Below are positions 35,282-43,054 of a stretch of DNA of 64,000 bases, one piece after another (the stretch's first letter is position 1; every line of letters starts with the position of its first letter). The stretch comes from Marinomonas pollencensis. Lineage in GTDB: Bacteria; Pseudomonadota; Gammaproteobacteria; Pseudomonadales; Marinomonadaceae. Location of the stretch: contig NZ_QUNG01000004.1 of NCBI RefSeq assembly GCF_003387375.1, positions 186,001-250,000 on the forward strand, written 5' to 3'. The translations under genes and the position numbers were made by a program. The notes beneath the pieces were generated by a model. That model searched no databases, was not told the origin of the DNA, and was given only the letters and a program-made list of their open reading frames with translations.

Positions 35282-36568
35282 ATGAAAGTTCTGATTATTG
35301 GTAACGGCGGCCGTGAACATGCATTGGCATGGAAAACCGCAGAATCCAACGACGTTGAAAAAGTCTTTGTTGCGCCTGGTAACGCAGGTTCAGCCGCAGA
35401 AAATAAAGTCGAAAACGTTAATATTGGCGTGACCGACATTGCTGACCTTGTGGCATTTGCTAAACAAGAAAGCATCGATCTGACCATCGTTGGTCCAGAA
35501 GCACCTTTGGTTATCGGTGTCGTAGATGCCTTTGAGAAAGAGGGTTTAGCTATCTTCGGCCCAACAGCCGCTGCAGCGCAACTTGAAGGCTCTAAAGCTT
35601 TCACCAAAGATTTCTTAGCTCGCCACAATATCCCAACGGCGGCTTACGGCAACTTCACCGAGATCGAACCAGCTGTCGCTTACATCAAGCAGCAAGGCGC
35701 GCCAATTGTGGTTAAAGCCGACGGCCTTGCCGCAGGCAAAGGCGTTATCTTGGCAGAAACAGAAGCAGAAGCCATCGCTGCAGTTGAAGACATGTTGCAA
35801 GGCAACTCGTTTGGCGATGCGGGCAGCCGCGTTGTTATCGAAGAATTTCTAACGGGTGAAGAAGCCAGCTTTATTTGTATGGTGGATGGCGAAACCGTAT
35901 TGCCTATGGCAACCAGCCAAGACCATAAAGCGCGCGACAATGGTGATCTAGGCCCGAACACTGGCGGCATGGGTGCCTACTCCCCTGCTCCTGTGGTCAC
36001 CCCTGAGATTCACGATCGCATCATGAACGAAGTCATCATGCCAACAGTTAAAGGCATGAACGCAGAAGGCAATCGCTACCGCGGTTTCTTGTACGCTGGT
36101 GTCATGGTGGCCGCCGATGGCACACCAAAAACACTGGAATACAACTGCCGCTTTGGTGACCCTGAAACACAACCTATCATGATGCGCTTGCGCTCTGATT
36201 TGGCGAAAATGTGTTTAGCTGCGGTCAATGGTCAACTGGACAGCGTAGAAGCCGACTGGGATCCACGAGCAAGCTTAGGCGTTGTTTTAGCCGCCGGCGG
36301 TTACCCTGCAAGCTACCCTAAAGGGGATGTCATCTCTGGTTTAGACACACAGCTACCAACACACCAAAAAGTCTTCCAAGCGGGTACTGCTTTACAAGAT
36401 GGCAAAGTGGTAACCAACGGAGGTCGCGTATTGTGCGCTGTCTCTCTTGGCGACACAGTAGCTGATGCGCAAGCTGGTGCTTACGAAGTGGTTAAAACCT
36501 TGTCATGGGATAAAGTTTACTTCCGCACCGACATTGGCCACCGTGCCATTGCTCGCGAGCAAAAGTAA
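35282..36568 (+). CDS. purD: Phosphoribosylamine-glycine ligase
   Basis: PurD makes glycinamide ribonucleotide from phosphoribosylamine, glycine and ATP in purine synthesis. The ATP-grasp protein has the N-terminal IGNGGREHALAWK, the glycine-rich KADGLAAGKGVI, the DHKARDNGDLGPNTGGMGAY active-site block and the FGDPETQ metal site. Length is 428 aa. An AAAGGATATAAG ribosome site precedes the ATG. It closes the purH-purD pair and is followed by a strong terminator. Confidence 0.97.
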   Translation: MKVLIIGNGGREHALAWKTAESNDVEKVFVAPGNAGSAAENKVENVNIGVTDIADLVAFAKQESIDLTIVGPEAPLVIGVVDAFEKEGLAIFGPTAAAAQLEGSKAFTKDFLARHNIPTAAYGNFTEIEPAVAYIKQQGAPIVVKADGLAAGKGVILAETEAEAIAAVEDMLQGNSFGDAGSRVVIEEFLTGEEASFICMVDGETVLPMATSQDHKARDNGDLGPNTGGMGAYSPAPVVTPEIHDRIMNEVIMPTVKGMNAEGNRYRGFLYAGVMVAADGTPKTLEYNCRFGDPETQPIMMRLRSDLAKMCLAAVNGQLDSVEADWDPRASLGVVLAAGGYPASYPKGDVISGLDTQLPTHQKVFQAGTALQDGKVVTNGGRVLCAVSLGDTVADAQAGAYEVVKTLSWDKVYFRTDIGHRAIAREQK

Positions 36569-36596
36569 TACCCAGTTCTGCTGACAAACAAGCATT

Positions 36597-36624
36597 AAAA
36601 AGGCCTCTAGATGAGGCCTTTTTT
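36597..36624 (+). terminator. Terminator after purD
   Basis: AAAAAGGCCTC (36597-36607) and GAGGCCTTTTTT (36613-36624) form an 11-bp stem with a 5-nt loop and T-tract: a textbook intrinsic terminator. The TauD/TfdA relic begins immediately on its far side. Confidence 0.93.
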
Positions 36625-37031
36625 CTATCTATTACCTTATCCATAACGAGCAAGCTGAAGAGAAAATGCGCGAAGCCGGTATGTCATGGGAATGGCTAGA
36701 AGATGGCAACTTGAAAACTGAAACGAAAGCCTTACCCGCCATTCGTTATGATGAGGAAACCCAACAAAAGGTATTCTTTAATTCCATTAGCGCGGTTTAT
36801 ACCGGCTGGAATGACGCTCGCAACCAAGGTAAATCCGCCGTATCAACAGCGGATGGCGAGCCGATGAACGACCAGGTTTTAAATAAGCTCATCCAAGAAA
36901 TGAATAACAGCTGCGTTAACTTCCCTTGGCAAGCTGGGGATGTATTGTGGATCAATAACCACACCGTATTGCATGCCCGCCAACCGTTTCAAGGTGAGCG
37001 TCGTATCTTAGCGTCTATCTCGTTCAAATAA
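36615..37031 (+). pseudogene. TauD/TfdA-family dioxygenase, C-terminal remnant
   Basis: This open stretch encodes the last ~135 residues of a TauD/TfdA (SyrP-like) Fe(II)/2-oxoglutarate dioxygenase. The final segment WQAGDVLWINNHTVLHARQP carries the distal metal His and is followed by the 2-oxoglutarate-binding Arg region. The N-terminal half with the HxD metal pair is gone. In-frame similarity-like sequence runs back to the arm of the purD terminator, where a stop appears. The ATG at 36666 is internal to the original protein. Full family members are about 300 aa, so this is a broken gene. Confidence 0.8.
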
Positions 37032-37057
37032 TCTAACCAGACATGTGCTTCAGATAC

Positions 37058-37089
37058 AAAACGACCGCTCGTTTAGCCGCGGTCGTTTT
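37058..37089. terminator. Bidirectional terminator
   Basis: AAAACGACCGC (37058-37068) pairs perfectly with 37079-37089 around a 10-nt loop, with A and T flanks suitable for both directions. It lies between the dioxygenase relic and the convergent small membrane gene. Confidence 0.85.
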
Positions 37090-37125
37090 GCTAAGTGAGG
37101 TCATCAAATAAGACGTTTAAGTCTG

Positions 37126-37383
37126 TTAGTCTGGCTTTTGTATTTGCTGTTCTTTCTTGTTCAACCATTGCTTAAATGTGCGTCCAACCTCCAACACAAT
37201 CAAACCAAAGATCACACCTGCCACCCAATCCAATGCCAGTAAAAAGCCAAGAACCATGATCAAGCTATAGCCGTACATGAAGCGGGATCGTGCTGTTGGT
37301 GTATGTTGGCGAGTGAACCAAGTAAGGCACAATAGCGCTAAGCCAAACCAAACATAATACTCCACTAAAATTGGATATAGCAT
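37126..37383 (-). CDS. Small inner-membrane protein, unknown
   Basis: An 85-residue protein with two or three predicted membrane helices (about 5-23, 36-50 and 52-67) and a short charged cytoplasmic tail ending KKEQQIQKPD. An AGGGGATGAA ribosome site precedes the ATG at 37383. I do not recognise the family. It diverges from the 7TMR-DISM gene with only 58 bp between them, so the two may share regulation. Confidence 0.6.
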   Translation of the reverse strand: MLYPILVEYYVWFGLALLCLTWFTRQHTPTARSRFMYGYSLIMVLGFLLALDWVAGVIFGLIVLEVGRTFKQWLNKKEQQIQKPD

Positions 37384-37441
37384 TTCATCCCCTATCTAGT
37401 TAATAATACTAGCCTTACTTCAAATAGGCTGGGCTAGCTTT

Positions 37442-39751
37442 TTGTTTTCACGACTTATTCTACTCTTTTTATTATGTGCAACCAATTTTTCTTGGGCTGC
37501 TAACAATATTGCTTTGATAGACGATAATCACAGCGATTTTGACGTATCAAAAAGTGCACAATACATTATCGACGAAACGGGCGAACTGACCATAGATAAC
37601 ATTGCGTCAGAAGCCTATACGTCACAGTTTTTGCCTGTCAATGATCGCTTTTTACAACTTGGTTTAGTCAAAGGTAATATCTGGTTACGTACTGAAGTAG
37701 CCATTAGGATCACAAAAAACGAACCTGTATTGCTTGAGGTAAGCGCCCCACGCCTAGAATACCTCAACATTTACATTCCTAACTTGTATGGCAGCCAGGC
37801 CCAAGCACGGCTTGGCGAAGCACGCCCCTATAGTAGCCGCCTCGTTGAGCACCCCAACTACTTGTTTCCTATGCCCAACGCCACACCACCGATATTTACT
37901 GTCTATATCAAGCTGTCATCTCATTTACCCATTAATGCTAGGATTCATCTAAAAACCCTGTCTCAGATGTCCCTTGACTCACAAAAGGATTTCTCGTTTA
38001 CCGGGCTCTTGATGGGGATTCTGCTGGTATTGTTCGTGAGCAACCTGTTTTTCTACCTCAAAAGCTCACACCCGATGTACATTCTGTATAGTCTGCTATT
38101 GCTCGGTATCGCCCTGTTGCACCTGGCATTGCATGGACAGCTATCGCAGTTTTTTCCCGATCGGATAGGTATTCAAGAACGGATTTACAACTTTGCAGCA
38201 TTGTCTTGCGGCGTCGCTATTACTTTTTTCTCTCGCCTCTATTTAGACACTAAGTCCTATTTTCCCAATATAGATAAAGCCATGATCGCTTTGGGAGTAA
38301 TCAATGCAATAGGCACAGCAATATTTACCATTGAGCCACAGCTCATCAATATTTTCTTTTTGTCTTTAATGACATTTTCTACGCTATTTTTTCTCACCGC
38401 ACTGGCAGTCTATGCTTTTCTAAAACACAGCCCATTCTCTGGATATTATTTAATCGCTCGCGTTGTCTTGCTGTTGGGGTATTCCATCTGGATTATGTCT
38501 GCCTATGGCGTGCTCCCCAATCCCAGCATTTACGAATGGGGACTCACTATTGCGATCATTATCGAAGCCATGATTCACTTTACCGGCATGATCGCTCAGT
38601 TGAACCCTCTGCTCAGGCATCATGTTAGGTTAACCCGCCACTCCCAAACTAAGCTGCTTGATCTATTATCTGACCTATCAAGCCGTCTACGCCGACAACT
38701 TAATGTAATCGACGGCAGCTTTGCGCAAATCGAAAGAAACATCACAAACGAAAGAAATAAACCTCTGGTACACAATGGCCAAGTTGCCAATAATAACTTA
38801 CAGAATTTAGCGGAGCGCCTCGACTATTATATTAATGCAGAACAAAACTATGATAATTCGCTAGCAACAGAGCAGTCTTTGCCGGTTTTTCTAAACAACA
38901 TCATTGATGACGCGTACAACAGCTTCCAACAGCTTGATCAAGATAACGCCAGCATCGACATCATAGTAAAAAATGCTAACCATGTTGAACTATTGCACAA
39001 CGCTGAGCTCATTCAACGCCTCATTGAAGCCATGCTGTTAGAGTTTAAGTACTATACGGATCAAACCTTAACCTTGGAAATTACACGGCAAGACCTAGAG
39101 CGCGAAGGCATCACCGCTCTTGAGCTGCGCTGCTATCCGTTACCAACAAGGGTATCCCCCCACGACAGTTCCGTTGATCTAGGAATGAGCTATATTATGT
39201 TGTTGGTAGAACAGCTAAATGCCACCACCAAGACCACATTTCATGAGCAAGCTCGCGCATTAACCATCAACATCCCTATTCATGCACACGTGCGCCAAAT
39301 GAACCTAGAACAGAAAGAAGATGTTTATTATGACCTAGTGTTATTTGGACAGCACGACGCAGACTTACAACAAGCCTTTAATATTTTACAAGCACAGCCC
39401 TACAGCATTGAACACTTCTCTTTGCTTGATGAGCTACTGTCCTTCTTAGACAAGCCAGAAACACGACGTAACGGCAGTGTGATTGTGCTGTTTGATAACG
39501 GCGGACATATACCCCATATTAGCTGTCAAAAAATCCGTCCTCTCATGAGACCGGAAGACCAATGCTTACTGATCACAAATAATGTTAAAATGTCCCGCGA
39601 TTACGCAAAAACCATTGGCTTTGATGAGCTCATTCCTTGCAGTGCATTGGAAGCGGAGCTGCTACAGCAATTATTACGCCTAACTCGTAAAGGTGAGCGC
39701 TTAAGAACCACTTTATTGCCCCGCATCAAGCCTTTGCGAACAGACACTTGA
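37442..39751 (+). CDS. 7TMR-DISM membrane protein with degenerate kinase and receiver regions
   Basis: A 769-residue protein in the position held by retS in Pseudomonas, right after purD. A signal peptide (1-19) is followed by a 7TMR-DISM extracellular domain (about 30-180) and seven membrane helices (185-385). The cytoplasmic part keeps the shape of a histidine kinase but not its chemistry: Ser414 replaces the phospho-acceptor His of the SHELRTPLN-like motif (SSRLRRQLN), the N-box asparagines are replaced, and the ATP-lid glycine motifs are largely missing. The end (about 635-755) resembles a receiver without its acidic pair or Lys. The initiator is TTG at 37442. Confidence 0.8.
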   Translation: MFSRLILLFLLCATNFSWAANNIALIDDNHSDFDVSKSAQYIIDETGELTIDNIASEAYTSQFLPVNDRFLQLGLVKGNIWLRTEVAIRITKNEPVLLEVSAPRLEYLNIYIPNLYGSQAQARLGEARPYSSRLVEHPNYLFPMPNATPPIFTVYIKLSSHLPINARIHLKTLSQMSLDSQKDFSFTGLLMGILLVLFVSNLFFYLKSSHPMYILYSLLLLGIALLHLALHGQLSQFFPDRIGIQERIYNFAALSCGVAITFFSRLYLDTKSYFPNIDKAMIALGVINAIGTAIFTIEPQLINIFFLSLMTFSTLFFLTALAVYAFLKHSPFSGYYLIARVVLLLGYSIWIMSAYGVLPNPSIYEWGLTIAIIIEAMIHFTGMIAQLNPLLRHHVRLTRHSQTKLLDLLSDLSSRLRRQLNVIDGSFAQIERNITNERNKPLVHNGQVANNNLQNLAERLDYYINAEQNYDNSLATEQSLPVFLNNIIDDAYNSFQQLDQDNASIDIIVKNANHVELLHNAELIQRLIEAMLLEFKYYTDQTLTLEITRQDLEREGITALELRCYPLPTRVSPHDSSVDLGMSYIMLLVEQLNATTKTTFHEQARALTINIPIHAHVRQMNLEQKEDVYYDLVLFGQHDADLQQAFNILQAQPYSIEHFSLLDELLSFLDKPETRRNGSVIVLFDNGGHIPHISCQKIRPLMRPEDQCLLITNNVKMSRDYAKTIGFDELIPCSALEAELLQQLLRLTRKGERLRTTLLPRIKPLRTDT

Positions 39752-39794
39752 AAAAACACCTAACGCCTTAAACAATGAAATCAAAGGGAATATT

Positions 39795-40136
39795 ATGGAT
39801 TGTCTATTTTGTAAATTAGTCAAAGGCGAGATACCGGCCACTATTTTGTACCAGGACGATGATGTCATTGCCTTTGAAGACATAATGCCGCAAGCGCCAA
39901 CGCACTTTTTAGTCATTCCAAAACGTCATATTAGTACGTTGAACGATCTGACGGATGCCGACGCACCAATCGTGGGTAAACTCCCTATCGTTGCCGCCAA
40001 AGTTGCTAAACAAAAAGGCATCAGCGACGCAGGCTATCGTGTCACCATGAATTGCAATGAAATGGGTGGCCAAACTGTGTATCACATTCACATGCATGTA
40101 CTAGGTGGTCGCGCTATGACCTGGCCACCAGGTTAA
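39795..40136 (+). CDS. hinT: HIT-family nucleotide-binding protein
   Basis: A 113-residue HINT-branch histidine triad protein, a purine nucleoside phosphoramidate hydrolase. The zinc-like N-terminal CLFCKLVKGEIPA and the triad HIHMHVLGGR are present; length is typical. An AAAGGGAATATT site precedes the ATG. It lies 14 bp before coq7 and is probably cotranscribed with coq7 and pdxH. Confidence 0.92.
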   Translation: MDCLFCKLVKGEIPATILYQDDDVIAFEDIMPQAPTHFLVIPKRHISTLNDLTDADAPIVGKLPIVAAKVAKQKGISDAGYRVTMNCNEMGGQTVYHIHMHVLGGRAMTWPPG

Positions 40137-40150
40137 TGACAGGAGATTAG

Positions 40151-40783
40151 ATGTTTTCTTTTCTAGATAAAGCCGTATTGCAATTTGATCGGGCCCTGCA
40201 GACCCTCATACCTCATGCTGCCAGTGCTCAACGGACATCGCCGGCAAACAATCTCGAAGACACACCATTAAACGACGCCGAGCGTAAGCATTCGATAGGA
40301 CTGATGCGCATTAATCACACCGGCGAAGTCTGTGCGCAAGCGCTTTACGCAGGCCAAGCCAGCACGGCGAAATTAGACGCAGTCAGAGAAGAGATGGAGC
40401 ACGCTGCAGAAGAAGAAGTGGATCACTTAGTCTGGTGTGAACAACGCCTGTATGAGCTAGGCAGCCGCCCCAGTATCTTAAATCCATTATTTTACGGCGC
40501 GTCTTTTACAATAGGTGCCAGCGCGGGATTGATCAGCGATAGGTTAAGTCTTGGTTTTGTGGCAGCGACAGAAGACCAAGTCTGCGTTCACTTAGACAAA
40601 CACATGGATGCTTTGCCTCAGCAGGACGCCAAGAGTAAAGCCATTCTGACACAAATGCGTCTTGATGAGGCCAAACACAAGCAAGCAGCATTAGCGTCTG
40701 GCGGTTATGTTTTTCCACAACCGATTATGGCCATCATGACACAGGTTTCAAAAGTCATGACGACCTCTACTTATAGGATTTGA
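40151..40783 (+). CDS. coq7: 3-demethoxyubiquinol 3-hydroxylase
   Basis: Coq7 is the diiron monooxygenase that hydroxylates demethoxyubiquinol in ubiquinone synthesis, replacing flavin-dependent UbiF of enterics. Iron ligands are visible in [11 protein letters not shown] (Glu), [13 protein letters not shown] (Glu-x-x-His) and later EDQVCVH and DEAKHKQ. Length is 210 aa. It has an AGGAGA ribosome site and overlaps no gene; pdxH begins 2 bp after its stop. Confidence 0.93.
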   Translation: MFSFLDKAVLQFDRALQTLIPHAASAQRTSPANNLEDTPLNDAERKHSIGLMRINHTGEVCAQALYAGQASTAKLDAVREEMEHAAEEEVDHLVWCEQRLYELGSRPSILNPLFYGASFTIGASAGLISDRLSLGFVAATEDQVCVHLDKHMDALPQQDAKSKAILTQMRLDEAKHKQAALASGGYVFPQPIMAIMTQVSKVMTTSTYRI

Positions 40784-40785
40784 TT

Positions 40786-41427
40786 ATGAACCGTGATCTA
40801 CACGCAATTAGGCGCGATTATCAATTTGAAGATCTGCTCGAAGACAGCGTTGGCGATAACCCGTCAGCTTTCTTTGACCAATGGCTTGCGTTTGCGATTG
40901 ACGAAGGCGTCGATGACCCAACGGCCATGATGATCAGCACAGTCGACGCACAAGGCCAACCTCACACCCGTGTGGTTTTACTCAAAGAGCATAATGAATC
41001 AGGCTTTACCTTTTATACCAACTACGACAGCGCCAAAGGCCAACAACTGGCGCACAATAACAAAGCCTGTTTGACCTTCTTTTGGCCTACTTTGTCGCGA
41101 CAAGTTCGTATTGAAGGCGAAGTCGAGAAAGTGCCTCGCGAGGTATCAGAAACGTATTTCTCCAGTCGCCCTCGCGGTAGCCAATTAGCGGCTCGCACCT
41201 CAAAACAAAGTGCTGTAATCCGCAACCGAGATGAGCTGCAAAAAGCCTTCAAAGCAGAAGAAAACGCCTTTGCGGATCAGAAAGTCTCGTGCCCTGACAA
41301 TTGGGGCGGCTACACATTGAAGCCGACTTTTATTGAATTTTGGCAAGGTCGCCCTAGCCGACTTCACGACCGACTCTGCTTCACCAAAAAAGATGATCAG
41401 TGGACGCTAGAGCGCAAAGCCCCCTAA
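40786..41427 (+). CDS. pdxH: Pyridoxamine 5'-phosphate oxidase
   Basis: PdxH oxidises pyridoxine or pyridoxamine 5'-phosphate to PLP using FMN. The 213-aa protein has TRVVLLKEHNESGFTFYTNY, SRQVRIEGEVEKV and the FMN/PLP-binding RPSRLHDR. I chose ATG 40786 with AGGAT before it rather than the TTG overlapping the coq7 stop. The 3' end is 18 bp from the convergent alkB gene. Confidence 0.95.
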   Translation: MNRDLHAIRRDYQFEDLLEDSVGDNPSAFFDQWLAFAIDEGVDDPTAMMISTVDAQGQPHTRVVLLKEHNESGFTFYTNYDSAKGQQLAHNNKACLTFFWPTLSRQVRIEGEVEKVPREVSETYFSSRPRGSQLAARTSKQSAVIRNRDELQKAFKAEENAFADQKVSCPDNWGGYTLKPTFIEFWQGRPSRLHDRLCFTKKDDQWTLERKAP

Positions 41428-41445
41428 GCGGAAACCAGCCCATTA

Positions 41446-42060
41446 TCATAAGAGGAGCCGAAACGTTAAGCTAATTCGCTCCTCTTGTACTTTCTTTCTT
41501 TTTGGCAAACTATGCTGCCACAGGGCCTGAGTGGATGCGGCCATCACTAGCCAACTTTCATCTTCTAAGCTTAACTGCCACTTTATTTTATGGTTGCCTT
41601 TCAAGCGAAATAGAAACTCCCTTTGCGCCCCTAAACTCAACATAGCAACCACAGGAGCTGGCCCCAATACTGGCTCACTATCAGAATGCCACCCCATGTA
41701 ATCGCTACCATCTTGGTACCAATTTAATAACACACAATTAAACGCTTGACCTGATAATGACTCAGCTTCTTGCTTAGTAGACAACAGCCAATCAGGCCAA
41801 CCATGCGCATAATGGTCTTTGCCCGAATAATGGTAACAAAGACCAGCATCCCCCAAAAAGGCAACCCGTCGCGGTACACTGACTTCACGGCCATACATCA
41901 GTAGCTTCTCTTGCTCCCACACTAGCCGTTCTTTCAGATAAGACAGTCGCTTTGGAGTACTTGAGCTCGAAATTGAGTATCGGTATGATGGCCTGCTTCG
42001 CTTAGCCACATTTACTTTGGACTCCCATGTCAGCTCATTCTGATGCGTTAACGGTTTCAC
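41446..42060 (-). CDS. alkB: AlkB-like 2-oxoglutarate-dependent dioxygenase
   Basis: A 204-residue AlkB-family enzyme, which removes alkyl groups from damaged DNA or RNA bases by oxidation. Iron ligands are His125 and Asp127 (MGWHSDSEP) and His183 (WQHSLP); the 2-oxoglutarate arginines lie in ERISLTFR. This spacing (short insert, NWYQDGSDYMGWHSD) matches the ALKBH2/3-like group rather than E. coli AlkB. The GTG start at 42060 is backed by an AAGGA site 9 bp before it. Its first 34 bp overlap the start of the divergent DUF1624 gene. Confidence 0.88.
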   Translation of the reverse strand: MKPLTHQNELTWESKVNVAKRSRPSYRYSISSSSTPKRLSYLKERLVWEQEKLLMYGREVSVPRRVAFLGDAGLCYHYSGKDHYAHGWPDWLLSTKQEAESLSGQAFNCVLLNWYQDGSDYMGWHSDSEPVLGPAPVVAMLSLGAQREFLFRLKGNHKIKWQLSLEDESWLVMAASTQALWQHSLPKRKKVQEERISLTFRLLL

Positions 42061-42746
42061 GTAGTTTATTCCTTGATGCCTATCGAGGGTTGGCTGTATT
42101 GCTGATGATGATCTTTCATTTTTGTTGGGATCTAGGCAACTTTGGATTTATCTCGTTCTCATTTTCAGACCCTTTTTGGGTCGACTTTAGACGCCTCATT
42201 GTTACCTTATTTCTCACCGCCGTAGGCTGGTCTACTTACCTGTCTAACCGCCGATCCCTCAGGCTTGTCATATGGCAACGCGATATAAAAGTGTTACTGG
42301 CGGCGACGCTCATTTCGCTTGGTACTTATCTTGCCCTGCCGGATCATTGGATATTTTTTGGTATTTTGCACTTTATTTTCCTTGCGACTTTCTTAGTGCG
42401 CCCCCTAAGTCGCTATCCTATTATTAGCAGCCTAATCGGTAGCGCTATCTTAGTGATTCACAGCGAAACGACTTGGCTACACTTCCCTAATCTCTTTCCT
42501 AGTATCGTACACCAGTTAAATTTACCCCATCAAACATTGGATATTTTGTTTCCTCTACCTTGGATTGGCGTGGTTCTCATCGGACCTTTGTTAGGCTATC
42601 TAAATTGGCACCAATGCCCTCTTCCCAATCATTTTCTCAGCCGACTTCTCAGCATAATGGGACGCTTTGCTTTGCCTATCTACCTAGTGCATCAAGTTAT
42701 TTTATTTGCCTTAGTTGCCTTCACCAAAATAGTGCTAAGCAGTTAA
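42027..42746 (+). CDS. DUF1624 membrane acyltransferase-like protein
   Basis: A 239-residue inner-membrane protein with about seven helices. The N-terminal LDAYRGLAVLLMMIFHFCWD is the signature of the heparan-alpha-glucosaminide N-acetyltransferase/DUF1624 group, related to membrane acyltransferases; the bacterial substrate is unknown. The ATG at 42027 lacks a good ribosome site and overlaps the alkB start head to head. No later in-frame start would keep the LDAYRG motif intact. Confidence 0.8.
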   Translation: MSAHSDALTVSRSLFLDAYRGLAVLLMMIFHFCWDLGNFGFISFSFSDPFWVDFRRLIVTLFLTAVGWSTYLSNRRSLRLVIWQRDIKVLLAATLISLGTYLALPDHWIFFGILHFIFLATFLVRPLSRYPIISSLIGSAILVIHSETTWLHFPNLFPSIVHQLNLPHQTLDILFPLPWIGVVLIGPLLGYLNWHQCPLPNHFLSRLLSIMGRFALPIYLVHQVILFALVAFTKIVLSS

Positions 42747-42914
42747 CCTTGCTCGATGTTTGGGCAAGAAAAAAGGCTTATTCTTTTTCGTAAAAATAGT
42801 TAAAAAAAGCCATTCTTATATTGCCTCCCACCAAGTTTCCGCTTCTTATGGGGAATCTAGTTAGTAGGCACTTACAGATACAAATAACTCTCAAGTTTGA
42901 CGATTTTTCAAGTC

Positions 42915-42943
42915 TTGATTTTTAAAAAAAAGAGCACTATTGT
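42915..42943 (+). promoter_or_regulatory. Predicted sigma-70 promoter of nrdA
   Basis: TTGATT (42915-42920) and TATTGT (42938-42943) are separated by exactly 17 bp, each matching four of six consensus bases. Transcription would start near 42950. The -10 overlaps the first NrdR-like box. Confidence 0.55.
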
Positions 42944-42981
42944 TCGCACTGTCAGGTTACATAAACACTATATATAGTGTT
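42934..42981. promoter_or_regulatory. Pair of NrdR boxes upstream of nrdA
   Basis: AACACTATATATAGTGTT at 42964-42981 is a perfect palindrome matching the NrdR box consensus (ACACTATATATAGTGT-like). A weaker box, strong only in its left half (GCACTATTG), starts at 42934; the two centres are 31 bp apart, three helical turns, as at known NrdR-repressed promoters. NrdR represses ribonucleotide reductase genes when dATP is high. Confidence 0.85.
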
Positions 42982-43054
42982 AAGACAGCCACACCAACAC
43001 TAGATAGAGTAAACACCTCTTAAACCACTTAATGCACTAATGGGAAGTTAAGGC

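Larger units (their letters stand above)
42747..43054. other. 308-bp nrdA upstream region
   Basis: No gene is visible here. The right half carries the predicted nrdA promoter and NrdR boxes listed separately; the left half is AT-rich and may hold the end of the DUF1624 transcript, without a clear terminator. Confidence 0.6.
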
